NCBI GenBank assembly: GCA_016712445.1
Contig: JADJRB010000001.1
Coordinates: 1,612,001-1,676,000, forward strand
Source of the DNA: Acidobacteriota bacterium
GTDB lineage: Bacteria > Pseudomonadota > Alphaproteobacteria > Caulobacterales > Hyphomonadaceae
Direction: 5' to 3'
Length of the DNA: 64,000 bases
The position numbers and the translations under genes were made by a program. A model generated the notes under the pieces. It did not search any database. It was given only the letters and a program-made list of their open reading frames with translations, and was not told where the DNA came from. This document shows, piece by piece, positions 44,086 to 52,397 of the stretch (position 1 is the stretch's first letter; each line of letters begins with the position of its first letter).

Positions 44086-45006
44086 ATGGACTTTGAAGTC
44101 GTCGGATCGGGCCTTGGTTTTCCCGAAGGCCCTGTGGTGATGGAAGACGGGTCCATCATCCTCGTCGAGATCCAGAAAGGCTGCATCAGCCGTCTCTGGA
44201 ACGGCAAGCACGAAGTCATCGCCACGCCCGGCGGCGGCCCCAACGGCCTCGCCATCGGTCCGGACGGCGCGCTCTATTGCTGCAACAATGGCGGTTTCGA
44301 ATACCACGAGGTCGGCGGCCTCACGATCCCCGGCAACTGCCCGCCCGACTATTCCGGCGGCCGCATCGAGCGGATCGACCTCTCCACAGGCAAGGTCGAG
44401 CGCCTCTATGACGAGGTGGACGGCAACAAGCTGCGCGGGCCGAACGACATCGTCTTCGACAAGTCGGGTGGCTTCTACTTCACCGACCTCGGCAAGGGCT
44501 TCAACCGCAACCGCGATCATGGCGGCGTCTATTACGCGAAGCCCGACGGCTCGTTGATCAAGGAAGTCGACTACCACCACATCTCGCCGAACGGCTGCGG
44601 CCTCTCGCCGGACGGCCACACGCTCTACTTCGCCGACACCATGACCGCCCGCCTCTGGGCCTTCGCGCTCACCGGCCCCGGCGAATACACGCCCCACAAG
44701 CCGCCCTTCCTGCGCGGCCGCGTCATCACCGGCCAGACGGAGCTGTGCTATTTCGACTCGCTCGCCGTCGCCGCGTCCGGAAACGTCTGTGTAGCAACCA
44801 TCCTCAAGAATGGCGGCATGGGCGGCATCACCACCATCCGCCCGGACGGCGGCTACAGCTTCATCGAGATCCCGGATCCCTTCGTCACCAACATCGCCTT
44901 CGGCGGCAAGGACATGCACGACGCCTGGATCTGCGCCTCCGGCACGGGCAAACTGCTCAAGACCCGCTGGCCCGAGGCAGGCCTGAAGCTCAACTTCAAC
45001 GCCTGA
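44086..45006 (+). CDS. SMP-30/gluconolactonase-family protein
   Basis: 306 residues, a six-bladed propeller of the SMP-30/LRE type. Metal ligands expected in FPEGPVVMEDGS, the RGPNDIVFDKSGGFYFTD segment (core GPNDIVFD) and the ISPNGCGLSPDGHTLYFADT turn (core SPNGCGLSPDG). These Ca2+ or Zn2+ dependent enzymes open sugar or other lactones. The substrate is not known. No signal peptide. Converges on mrp across a compound palindrome. Confidence 0.9.
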   Translation: MDFEVVGSGLGFPEGPVVMEDGSIILVEIQKGCISRLWNGKHEVIATPGGGPNGLAIGPDGALYCCNNGGFEYHEVGGLTIPGNCPPDYSGGRIERIDLSTGKVERLYDEVDGNKLRGPNDIVFDKSGGFYFTDLGKGFNRNRDHGGVYYAKPDGSLIKEVDYHHISPNGCGLSPDGHTLYFADTMTARLWAFALTGPGEYTPHKPPFLRGRVITGQTELCYFDSLAVAASGNVCVATILKNGGMGGITTIRPDGGYSFIEIPDPFVTNIAFGGKDMHDAWICASGTGKLLKTRWPEAGLKLNFNA

Positions 45007-45077
45007 AGCCCCTGACCCCTCTCCCGCATGGCGGGAGAGGAGGGGCCCATCGCAAAGCGATGGGAGGTGAGGGGCTT
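45006..45077. repeat. Compound (cloverleaf-like) palindromic element (copy 3)
   Basis: Outer arms AAGCCCCT (45006-45013) and AGGGGCTT (45070-45077) enclose two perfect hairpins: CCTCTCCCGC (45018-45027) with GCGGGAGAGG (45031-45040), and CCCATCGC (45046-45053) with GCGATGGG (45057-45064). It fills the whole space between the converging SMP-30 and mrp genes. The same modules occur in the repeats at 8946 and 42592. Confidence 0.8.
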
Positions 45078-45083
45078 GAAGCC

Positions 45084-46289
45084 CTAATCCTCGAACACGA
45101 TCTCCGGCGCCGGCTTCGTCACCAGCTGGTCAAGCGCAATCGCCACGCTCCGCGCCAGCTTCATGAAAATGTCCGCGCCCGGACCATTGCCCAGCGCCGC
45201 CGGCACGCCGGCATCGCCGCCTTCGCGGATCGCCTGCAGCATCGGGATTTCCGCCAGCAGCGGCAAGCCGAGCGCGGCAGCCATCCTCCGTCCGCCGCCT
45301 TCGCCCATCAGGTAATTGCGGTTGCCCGCCGCATCCTCGAACCAGCTCATCGTCTCGCAAAGCCCGATCACCGGCACATGCGTCTTGGCAAACATCGCCG
45401 CCCCGCGCCGCACATCCGCCAGCGCCACTTCCTGCGGTGTCGTCACGATGATCGCCGCCGTCACCGGCACCTTCTGCGCGATCGCCAGCTGCGCATCGCC
45501 CGTGCCCGGCGGCGTGTCGATGATGAGAATGTCGAGCGGTTCTTCCGCTGTGCCCCATTCGGCATCGTTCAGGAGCTGCGTAATCGCCGACATGACAATC
45601 GGCCCGCGCCAGATCATCGGCGCGTCAGGGTCTGACAGGTAGCCGATCGACAAGGTCTTCATCCCGTGCGCCTCGACCGGCACCAGCTTCTTCGCCGCCG
45701 ATGTTCCGGGCTCGGAGCTTACGGTGCCCAGCATCGTCGGGATCGACGGCCCGTAAATATCGGCGTCCATCAGGCCCACGCGCATGCCCGCCTTCGCCAT
45801 TGCGGCGGCGAGGTTCACCGCCACCGTGGACTTGCCGACGCCGCCCTTGGCGCTCGCCACCACCAGGATGCGGTCGATGCCGGGCACCTTCTTCAGCGCC
45901 GGCGCGGGGGCAGGGGCGCCCTGGTTCATCGCCTCGTCTGAGAGCCGCGCGCCCTTGGTCACCCGCCGCGGCGACGGCGTCAGCGGCAGTCCGGGCGCGG
46001 CCCCGTGGGCGTGGACATGGTCGCGGTCATGGTCATGCCGGGGCGCCGCCGTCCGCTCCGCCGTCACCACGCTGCGCACGCCCGTGATCCCCGGAATGCG
46101 CCCGGCATAGTTTTCCGCCTCGATCCGGCGATGCTCGGCAATGTCGGCGCCGCCCTCGTCCGCGCGGATCACCAGCAAGGCCCGGCCATTGTCATCCACG
46201 GTGACGGATTCCAGCCACGCCGCGCCGCCCAGCGCCTCGGTGATCGCCGCCGCCAGCTTCTCGCGCGTCTTCTGTTTTGACCCAAACAT
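45084..46289 (-). CDS. mrp: Mrp/ApbC-type Fe-S cluster carrier ATPase
   Basis: 401 residues from the ATG at 46289 (MFGSKQKTREKL); the open frame continues to 46415 into the hflK promoter region. N-terminal MIP18-like DUF59 domain (residues 1-90), a His-rich linker (RHDHDRDHVHAHG), then the deviant Walker A ASAKGGVGKSTVAVNLA, LMDADIYGPSIP and IDTPPGTGDAQL. Binds and delivers [4Fe-4S] clusters in the cytosol. The usual CxxC of ApbC is not seen near the C-terminus, so its cluster ligands may differ. Confidence 0.93.
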   Translation of the reverse strand: MFGSKQKTREKLAAAITEALGGAAWLESVTVDDNGRALLVIRADEGGADIAEHRRIEAENYAGRIPGITGVRSVVTAERTAAPRHDHDRDHVHAHGAAPGLPLTPSPRRVTKGARLSDEAMNQGAPAPAPALKKVPGIDRILVVASAKGGVGKSTVAVNLAAAMAKAGMRVGLMDADIYGPSIPTMLGTVSSEPGTSAAKKLVPVEAHGMKTLSIGYLSDPDAPMIWRGPIVMSAITQLLNDAEWGTAEEPLDILIIDTPPGTGDAQLAIAQKVPVTAAIIVTTPQEVALADVRRGAAMFAKTHVPVIGLCETMSWFEDAAGNRNYLMGEGGGRRMAAALGLPLLAEIPMLQAIREGGDAGVPAALGNGPGADIFMKLARSVAIALDQLVTKPAPEIVFED

Positions 46290-46406
46290 TGCTTTCTGCG
46301 CCCGGTCCTTAAACTTCTTCCTCTGCGGCCTACTCGCGCCGGGGGCGAAACTGCAAGCTTCTGGTGACGAAGTTGCGTCATTTTCGCCGCCGGAACGGGC
46401 CGATTC

Positions 46407-46437
46407 GACGTGCACACGTCTGTAAAGCCCCTATATA
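46407..46437 (+). promoter_or_regulatory. Promoter region of hflK with inverted repeat and AT-rich -10
   Basis: GACGTG-CA-CACGTC (46407-46420) is a 6-bp-arm dyad just upstream of CCCCTATATA (46428-46437), which resembles a -10 box of heat-shock (RpoH) type; no matching -35 was found. The hflK ribosome site follows at 46468. Confidence 0.35.
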
Positions 46438-46478
46438 GGCCAGATACAGGCCCGGCTCGAAGAATTCAGGAGGCTTTA

Positions 46479-47648
46479 TTGCCCTGGGACGACAAGACTA
46501 AAGGCTCCGGCCCCTGGGGCGGCGGTGGCAGCGGATCGGGCGGCGGCGAAGGCGGCTCGCCCTGGAACCGCCCGTCCGGCGGCAAGGACAATGGCAAGGG
46601 CGGCGCCGACAAGGACCAGCCCGACCTCGAAGAACAGATGCGCCGGATGCAGGACCGTTTCCGCCAGCGCCGCGGCGGCGGTGGGGGCGGCGGCGGTGGC
46701 CGTCGCCGGGGCGGCGCCGGCAGCCAGCTCCCGAACCTCGGCCCGCTCGGCATGCTCGTCATCATTGGCGTCGTCGTGCTTTCGTGGCTGTCGACCGGCA
46801 TCGTCATCGTCGACCCGACGCAGCAGGCGTCCGTTTTCCGCTTCGGCAAATGGCAAACCAATTTCGGCCCCGGCCTGCACTTCCACCTGCCATCGCCGAT
46901 CGAAAGCCACCGCCTCCTCAACGTCGAGACGCGTAACGAAACCCGCATCGGCACCAATCCCGAAGAAAGCCTGATGCTGACCCAGGACGAGAACATCGTC
47001 GACATTCAGTTCACGGTCTTCTGGAAGATCGACACCGCCAACCCGGAAGACTTCGTGCTCAACGTGCGCGATCCGGAAAACGCCGTCGCCGTCGTCGCCG
47101 AATCGGTGATGCGCGAGGTCGTCGGCAAGACGAAGCTGCAAAGCATCATCACCACCGAGCGCGACAAGGTGCAGACCGAAGTCGCCGCCCAGACGCAGGC
47201 CCTGCTGACCGAATACCGCGCCGGGGTCGAAGTCCTGTCCGTGCAGATCGGCCAGTCCGATCCGCCGCAGCAGGTTATCGAGGCCTTCAACGATGTGAAC
47301 GTCGCCGAACAGGATGCCGAAACGCTGACCAACCAGGCCACCCAGTTCGCCAACCAGATCGTGCCGCAGGCGCGCGGTACCGCCCAGCGCCTCCTGCAGG
47401 AAGCCGAAGCCTACCGCGACCGCGTCATCGCCGATGCCGGCGGTGAAGCCGCCCGCTTCGACCAGATCTACGAGGAATACCGCAAGGCGCCCCGCGTCAC
47501 GCGCGAGCGGATGTATCTCGAGACGATGGAACGCGTGCTCGGCAAGACCGACAAGATGATCCTCGACCAGGAATCTGGCGCCGTCCCATACCTGCCGATT
47601 GAGCGGACCCGCCGCCCGGCCCCTGCCAATGGTGGAGGAGACCAGTAA
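46479..47648 (+). CDS. hflK: HflK subunit of the FtsH protease modulator complex, TTG start
   Basis: 389 residues from TTG at 46479, with a perfect AGGAGG (46468-46473) five bases before it; an ATG at 46410 would add 23 unrelated residues. Gly-rich N-terminus (PWDDKTKGSGPWGGGG), one transmembrane segment (about 91-112, LGMLVIIGVVVLSWLSTGIV) and the SPFH/band-7 domain (VDPTQQASVFRFGKW onward) with a long coiled coil. HflK and HflC form a large cage around FtsH at the inner membrane. Overlaps hflC by one base (TAATG). Confidence 0.97.
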   Translation: MPWDDKTKGSGPWGGGGSGSGGGEGGSPWNRPSGGKDNGKGGADKDQPDLEEQMRRMQDRFRQRRGGGGGGGGGRRRGGAGSQLPNLGPLGMLVIIGVVVLSWLSTGIVIVDPTQQASVFRFGKWQTNFGPGLHFHLPSPIESHRLLNVETRNETRIGTNPEESLMLTQDENIVDIQFTVFWKIDTANPEDFVLNVRDPENAVAVVAESVMREVVGKTKLQSIITTERDKVQTEVAAQTQALLTEYRAGVEVLSVQIGQSDPPQQVIEAFNDVNVAEQDAETLTNQATQFANQIVPQARGTAQRLLQEAEAYRDRVIADAGGEAARFDQIYEEYRKAPRVTRERMYLETMERVLGKTDKMILDQESGAVPYLPIERTRRPAPANGGGDQ

Positions 47649-48544
47649 TGCGTGCTTTCGGATGGCTTGTGCTGATCCTGTCCGTGCTCGGACTGATCGT
47701 CGCCTCGAACGTCTTCTATGTGGTTGGCCAGTCCCAGCAGGCCATCGTGTTGCAGGTTGGCCGTCCGGTCCGCCTCGTCAACGAGCCCGGCAAGGATGAA
47801 GCCGGCCTGCACATGAAGATCCCGATCTACCAGCAGGTCGAAATCATCGAGAAACGCAACCTCGGCATCGACATCGAGGGCATCCAGGTCCTCGCGGCCG
47901 ACCAGCGCCGCCTGCGTGTTGACGCCTTCGTCCGTTGGCGGATCAACGATCCGCTGCGCTATTACCAGCGTTTCCGCACCGAATCGGCCGCCGAGTCGCA
48001 GCTGAACCGCATCACCACCTCCGCGATCCGCGAAGTGCTCGGCGATGTGCCGGTGCCGGAAATCGTCTCCGGCCAGCGCGCCCAGCTGATGGGACGCATC
48101 CGGAAAAGCGTCAACGATGGTCTCGCGGCCGACGGTATCGACATCATCGACGTGCGCATCCGCCAGGCCGACCTGCCGACGGAAGTCGCCGAAGGTGTCT
48201 ACAACCGTATGCGGACGGCCCGTCTGCAGGAAGCCCAGCGCATCCGGTCGGAAGGGGAGGAGCGCTCGCGCCTCATCCGCGCCTCGGCCGAACGTGAGAA
48301 GACCGTCATCGAGGCGCAGGCCCGCGAACAGTCCTCGAAGATCCGCGGTGAAGGCGATGCCAAGGCGACCGACATCTATGCGTCGGCCTACAACAAGGAC
48401 CCGGAGTTCTTCCGGTTCCAGCGCGCCCTGATCGCCTGCGAAGAAGCGATCACCGAAGGCACCCAGGTCATTGTCGGCCCGGATTCCCTCGGCATCTGCG
48501 ACCAGTTCTTCGAGTCCGCGCGCGCCGCCGGCGGCAACCGTTAG
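47648..48544 (+). CDS. hflC: HflC subunit of the FtsH protease modulator complex
   Basis: 298 residues. N-terminal transmembrane helix (LVLILSVLGLIVASNVFYVV) and an SPFH domain (VGQSQQAIVLQVGRPVR; LNRITTSAIREVLGDVP), then a coiled coil rich in EAQRIRSEGEERS and the terminal KDPEFFRFQRAL. Partner of HflK. Coupled to hflK by overlapping stop and start. Confidence 0.97.
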   Translation: MRAFGWLVLILSVLGLIVASNVFYVVGQSQQAIVLQVGRPVRLVNEPGKDEAGLHMKIPIYQQVEIIEKRNLGIDIEGIQVLAADQRRLRVDAFVRWRINDPLRYYQRFRTESAAESQLNRITTSAIREVLGDVPVPEIVSGQRAQLMGRIRKSVNDGLAADGIDIIDVRIRQADLPTEVAEGVYNRMRTARLQEAQRIRSEGEERSRLIRASAEREKTVIEAQAREQSSKIRGEGDAKATDIYASAYNKDPEFFRFQRALIACEEAITEGTQVIVGPDSLGICDQFFESARAAGGNR

Positions 48545-48556
48545 AACGCCGCCCGC

Positions 48557-48757
48557 GTGAGCGTCCTGACCATCCTCGCGGCCGGCGTCGGCATCTGGTT
48601 CCTGGCCGAGGGCGCGCTCTGCGCCCTCGCGCCGGACCTCGTCCGCCGAATGGGCGAGCGCCTGACGGAGCTGCCGGCGCAGCATCTCGTCTTCATGGGG
48701 CTTGGCGCCGCGACCGCCGGCGCCGCCGTCCTGACGCTTGCAGTTCGCACCGCCTGA
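48557..48757 (+). CDS. DUF2065 small membrane protein (YjeT-like)
   Basis: 66 residues starting at GTG 48557, 12 bp after hflC. Two hydrophobic segments (LTILAAGVGIWFLAEGALCAL and HLVFMGLGAATAGAAVLTLAV) with a short basic loop (VRRMGERLTELP). DUF2065 proteins are regularly encoded between hflC and a DegP-type protease; function unknown, perhaps an accessory of the HflKC-FtsH complex. Confidence 0.85.
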   Translation: MSVLTILAAGVGIWFLAEGALCALAPDLVRRMGERLTELPAQHLVFMGLGAATAGAAVLTLAVRTA

Positions 48758-48847
48758 GGCGGTTGCACTCGGCCTCCAAAGCGCCATACTCAGGCGGCAA
48801 TCGGACCTCACAAGCCAGAGCCGAAGCTGACCGGAGCAAACGCTGCC

Positions 48848-50299
48848 ATGACCCGAAACGCCGCTGCGGCGCTGATCCTTCTGTCCCTGCCTCTGGTGGC
48901 GGTCCCGGCGCTCGCGCAAGGCAGCCTGTCGAAGCCGGCCGCCAGTGTGGACATGCAGTCTGCGCCGTCCAGTTTCAGCGCGCTCGCCAAGCGGCTGATG
49001 CCGGCCGTCGTCAACATCTCGACCGAACAGGTCATCGCGTCCGGCATGCCGTCCTTCCCGCAAGGCTCGCCGGCCGAGCGGTTCAACGAATATTTCGGCC
49101 GCGACAATGACGGCTTCCAGCGCCAGGGCTCGCTCGGCTCCGGCTTCGTCATCAGCGCCGATGGCTATATCGTCACCAACAACCACGTGATCGACAAGGC
49201 CGATACGATCACTATCACCTTCTCGGACGGCAAGGAGCTGCAGGCGAAACTCGTCGGGCGGGACCGCGATTCCGATCTCGCCGTGCTGAAGGTCGCCGCC
49301 GCCAAGCCGCTCCCCTTCGTTGAACTCGCCAACAGCGACGCGGCCGTCGTCGGTGACTGGGTCATCGCCATCGGCAACCCGCTCGGCTTCGGCGGCTCGG
49401 TCTCCGCCGGCATCATCTCGGCGACCGGCCGCGACCTGAACACGGGCCGGTCCGACAATTACATCCAGACCGACGCCGCCATCAACCAGGGCAACTCGGG
49501 CGGGCCGCTGTTCAACCTCGCCGGTCAGGTCGTCGGCGTGAACACGGCCATCATCTCGCAGTCCGGCGGCTCCATCGGCCTCGGCTTCTCGGTGCCGTCG
49601 AATACCGTCAAGCGCATCTCCTCGGCGCTGATCAAGGAAGGCCGCGTGCGCCGGCCCTGGCTCGGGGTCAATGTGCAGGACGCCGATGCCAGCCTGATCA
49701 AGGCCTACCGGGCCAAGGGCGCCAGCGGCGTGATCATTACACGGATCAGTGACGGTAGCCCGGCCGCCGCCGCCAAGCTTGAAGTCGGCGACCTGATCCT
49801 CACCATCGATGGCAAGTCGGTCGTCAGCGTGCGCGAGATGACCCGCACCTTGTCGGAGAAGCCGATCGGCAAACCGGTGAAACTGTCGATCGTGCGCGAC
49901 GGGCGCGCCCGCGATGTGAACGTCACCCTGACTGAACTCGAGGAAGACGACGACACCGCCGCGCCAGCCGCGCCCGACACCGCCGCCAGCTCCAACGACC
50001 TCGGTGCCGAACTCGCCCCGATCGACGACGATGCCCGCCGACGCTATTCGATTCCGAAGGACATTTCCGGCGTGGTCGTCACCTCCGTCAGCCTGCGCGG
50101 CCGCGCCGCCGGAAAGCTCCAGCGCGGCGATGTCATCACCGAAGTAAACTTCCAGGCCGTCTCCTCGGTCACCGACGCGCTCGCCAAGGTCAAGGCCGCG
50201 CTCGCGACGCCGAACCAGCCGATCCTCATCCGCGTCAAGCGCCGCGGCGACACCGGCGCCTGGTTCGACCAGTTCGTCTCGGTCGAAATCAAGAAATAG
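48848..50299 (+). CDS. DegP/Do-family periplasmic serine protease
   Basis: 483 residues. Signal peptide ends at ALAQG. Trypsin-like domain with catalytic H (NNHVIDKADT), D (RDSDLAVLKV) and S (NQGNSGGPLFN), followed by two PDZ domains (about 270-360, GVIITRISDGSPAAAAKLEVGD core, and 390-480, VVVTSVSLRGRAAGKLQRGD core). Degrades or chaperones misfolded envelope proteins. Last gene of hflK-hflC-DUF2065-degP, which pairs membrane and periplasmic quality control. Confidence 0.96.
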   Translation: MTRNAAAALILLSLPLVAVPALAQGSLSKPAASVDMQSAPSSFSALAKRLMPAVVNISTEQVIASGMPSFPQGSPAERFNEYFGRDNDGFQRQGSLGSGFVISADGYIVTNNHVIDKADTITITFSDGKELQAKLVGRDRDSDLAVLKVAAAKPLPFVELANSDAAVVGDWVIAIGNPLGFGGSVSAGIISATGRDLNTGRSDNYIQTDAAINQGNSGGPLFNLAGQVVGVNTAIISQSGGSIGLGFSVPSNTVKRISSALIKEGRVRRPWLGVNVQDADASLIKAYRAKGASGVIITRISDGSPAAAAKLEVGDLILTIDGKSVVSVREMTRTLSEKPIGKPVKLSIVRDGRARDVNVTLTELEEDDDTAAPAAPDTAASSNDLGAELAPIDDDARRRYSIPKDISGVVVTSVSLRGRAAGKLQRGDVITEVNFQAVSSVTDALAKVKAALATPNQPILIRVKRRGDTGAWFDQFVSVEIKK

Positions 50300-50318
50300 G
50301 CGGCCAAAGTCAGGGTGC

Positions 50319-50364
50319 TTGCACGCCCGCTTGACTTCGCGCCTATAATTCGACATTCGTTGAA
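50319..50364 (+). promoter_or_regulatory. ars promoter and ArsR operator-like dyad
   Basis: TTGCAC (50319-50324) and TATAAT (50344-50349) are spaced 19 bp. The imperfect inverted repeat TTCGAC-ATTC-GTTGAA (50349-50364) covers the likely transcription start and ends two bases before the arsR ATG, where no ribosome site is visible, so arsR may be translated from a leaderless or very short-leader mRNA. Confidence 0.6.
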
Positions 50365-50366
50365 AT

Positions 50367-50741
50367 ATGGAATCAAGTGCTGCCATCGACCGCCTCTCCG
50401 CCCTTGCCCAGCCAGGCCGGCTGGCAGTCTTTCGCCTCCTTGTCCGCTCGGCGCCGGATGCCGTGCCCGCAGGCGACATCGCACAGAAGCTCGGTCTGGC
50501 GCCCAACACGCTCTCGGCGCAGCTCAACATCCTCGTCGCCGCCGGCCTGATTTCCGGGGCGCGTGACGGCCGGTCGATCCGCTATGCTGCAAGGACCGAA
50601 GCGATCAGTGAGCTGATCGTCTTTCTGATGGAAGATTGCTGCGACGGCCGTCCTGACATCTGCCTTCCGGTTCAGGAAGCTGCCCGTGCGGCTTGCTGCC
50701 CGCCCTCCAAAGCCGTGGCGCGCAAAACTCTCCGCGCATGA
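50367..50741 (+). CDS. arsR: ArsR-family arsenite-responsive repressor
   Basis: 124 residues. Winged helix with recognition region AQKLGLAPNTLSAQLNILVAAGL. The C-terminal cysteines EDCCDGRPDICLP fit the ECCxGxPxxC-type As(III) site of the Acidithiobacillus-like ArsR rather than the plasmid R773 CVC site; a further ACCPP lies near the end. Releases the operator when As(III) or Sb(III) binds. First gene of arsR-acr3-arsC, overlapping the next by ATGA. Confidence 0.93.
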   Translation: MESSAAIDRLSALAQPGRLAVFRLLVRSAPDAVPAGDIAQKLGLAPNTLSAQLNILVAAGLISGARDGRSIRYAARTEAISELIVFLMEDCCDGRPDICLPVQEAARAACCPPSKAVARKTLRA

Positions 50742-51775
50742 GCCGTTTCGAAAGATACCTGTCGCTCTGGGTTGCGCTTGCCCTGGTTGCCGGTCTCGCG
50801 CTCGGCCAGGTCTTCCCGGGCATCTTCGCCGCGCTGGCGGCATTCGAGTATGCGAACGTCAATTTCGCGGTTGCCCTCCTGATCTGGGCCATGGTCTGGC
50901 CGATGATGATCGGCGTTGAGTTCGAAGGCATCCGCGGCGCCTTCGTCCGGCCGAAAGGCCTGATCATCACGCTGGTCGTCAACTGGCTGATCAAACCCTT
51001 CTCGATGGCCCTGCTTGGCGTCATCTTCTTCGAGCATGTCTTCGCCGATCAGATCCCGCCCGGCGATGCGAAGGCCTATATCGCAGGCCTCATCCTCCTC
51101 GGCGCTGCGCCGTGCACGGCCATGGTCTTCGTCTGGTCCCAGCTCGTGCGCGGCGATCCGGCCTATACGCTTGCGCAGGTCGGCGTGAACGATGCCATCA
51201 TGGTCATCGCCTTCGCCCCGATCGTTGCGCTGCTGCTGGGCGTCGCCGAAATTTCCGTCCCCTGGCAGACTTTGCTCCTCTCGGTCGGCCTGTATGTCGT
51301 CATCCCGCTCCTCGCCGGCATCGCCGCGCGCCGCTTCCTCGTCGCGCGCGGCGGGCAGGGCGCGGTAGACGCTTTCATCACCCGAATGAAACCCGCCTCC
51401 ATGATCGGCCTGCTAGCCACGGTCGTCCTGCTTTTCGGGTTCCAGGGCGGTCTCATCCTCTCCAGCCCGATGGTGATCGCGCTGATCGCCGCGCCGATCA
51501 TCCTGCAGTCCTACGGCATCTTCGCCGTCGCCTACGCAGCGGCCTTCGCCTGGAAAGTGCCGCACCGGATCGCCGCGCCCTGCGCCCTCATCGGCACATC
51601 CAACTTCTTCGAGCTCGCCGTTGCCGTCGCAATCAGCCTGTTCGGCCTCAACTCCGGCGCGGCGCTGGCCACAGTGGTTGGTGTCTTGGTCGAAGTTCCA
51701 GTGATGTTGTCGCTCGTGGCCTTCGCCAACCGGACGCGTCAGAAATTCGAACCGTTCGAAACGGAGCCAGCATGA
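50738..51775 (+). CDS. ACR3-family arsenite efflux permease
   Basis: 345 residues from the ATG at 50738, which overlaps the arsR stop; the frame to 50693 lies inside arsR. About ten transmembrane segments. The conserved cysteine in GAAPCTAMVFVWSQL (TM4) is the arsenite-binding residue of ACR3 carriers, and PTS-like AAPIILQSYGIF and IGTSNFFELAVAVAISLFG (TM9) match. Exports As(OH)3 or its anion, driven by the proton gradient. Overlaps the arsC start by ATGA. Confidence 0.95.
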   Translation: MSRFERYLSLWVALALVAGLALGQVFPGIFAALAAFEYANVNFAVALLIWAMVWPMMIGVEFEGIRGAFVRPKGLIITLVVNWLIKPFSMALLGVIFFEHVFADQIPPGDAKAYIAGLILLGAAPCTAMVFVWSQLVRGDPAYTLAQVGVNDAIMVIAFAPIVALLLGVAEISVPWQTLLLSVGLYVVIPLLAGIAARRFLVARGGQGAVDAFITRMKPASMIGLLATVVLLFGFQGGLILSSPMVIALIAAPIILQSYGIFAVAYAAAFAWKVPHRIAAPCALIGTSNFFELAVAVAISLFGLNSGAALATVVGVLVEVPVMLSLVAFANRTRQKFEPFETEPA

Positions 51776-52185
51776 AAATCCTGTTCCTTTGTGTCGCCAA
51801 TTCCGCGCGCAGCCAGATGGCGGAAGGCCTCGCCCGGCATCTTTTCGGCGATGCTGCCGAGGTGACGAGTGCCGGCTCGCGCCCGACCTCGCCGAACCCA
51901 TGGGCGATTGCGGCCATGGCAGACCGGGGCATAGACATTTCCGCCCACACTTCGAAATCCTTCGACTCACTTGACGCGGCCGCCTTCGACTACGTCATCA
52001 CCCTGTGCGCCGAAGAAATCTGTCCCTACCTGCCGGGAAAGACCCGCCGCCTGCATTGGCCGGTCGATGATCCCGCCAGCGATGATCCCGCGATCACGCC
52101 GGAGGCTTTCCGCGCCCGTTTCGCCGCGGCCCGGGACGCAATTGAGGCACGCCTTCTGACTTTCCGGGCCGGATTGCCGGCCTGA
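51772..52185 (+). CDS. arsC: Arsenate reductase, low-molecular-weight phosphatase type
   Basis: 137 residues from the ATG at 51772; longer frames run back through the permease. P-loop C7-x5-R in FLCVANSARSQMAEG, and the redox cysteines in ITLCAEEICPYLPG (C-x4-C, rather than the 82/89 spacing of staphylococcal ArsC). Reduces arsenate to arsenite, with thioredoxin as the usual electron donor for this fold, for export by the ACR3 protein. Last gene of the arsenic operon. Confidence 0.92.
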   Translation: MKILFLCVANSARSQMAEGLARHLFGDAAEVTSAGSRPTSPNPWAIAAMADRGIDISAHTSKSFDSLDAAAFDYVITLCAEEICPYLPGKTRRLHWPVDDPASDDPAITPEAFRARFAAARDAIEARLLTFRAGLPA

Positions 52186-52291
52186 AACCCGTCCGCGGCT
52201 GTCGCAAAAGTGCCGTTTGGGCTCGCCAAGGCGCGCGGCGCACGCTAAGAGCGGGCCAAATCGAGACTTATTCGGGGCTGAGAGACACGTC

Positions 52292-52378
52292 ATGATCCAT
52301 CCTTCGCTCATCGCCATCGGCGCGCTTGTGCTGGTTTTCGGCATCCTGAACCTGATCGAGTTCAAGCGAATCGATTAA
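52292..52378 (+). CDS. 28-aa single-pass membrane peptide
   Basis: ATG at 52292, TAA at 52376-52378: MIHPSLIAIGALVLVFGILN then LIEFKRID. One transmembrane helix of about 19 residues with a charged C-terminus (EFKRID). It stands 19 bp before the Ca2+/Na+ antiporter and the spacer holds that gene's CGGGAGG ribosome site, so the two are on one transcript. Similar tiny proteins often escape annotation. Role unknown; a small regulatory subunit of the antiporter is one possibility. Confidence 0.6.
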   Translation: MIHPSLIAIGALVLVFGILNLIEFKRID

Positions 52379-52397
52379 TCCCGGGAGGGCGCTGCCC

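Noticed and set aside
47468..50530. 1020-codon ORF opposite hflC and degP
   Set aside because: Antisense to three well-conserved genes of one operon.
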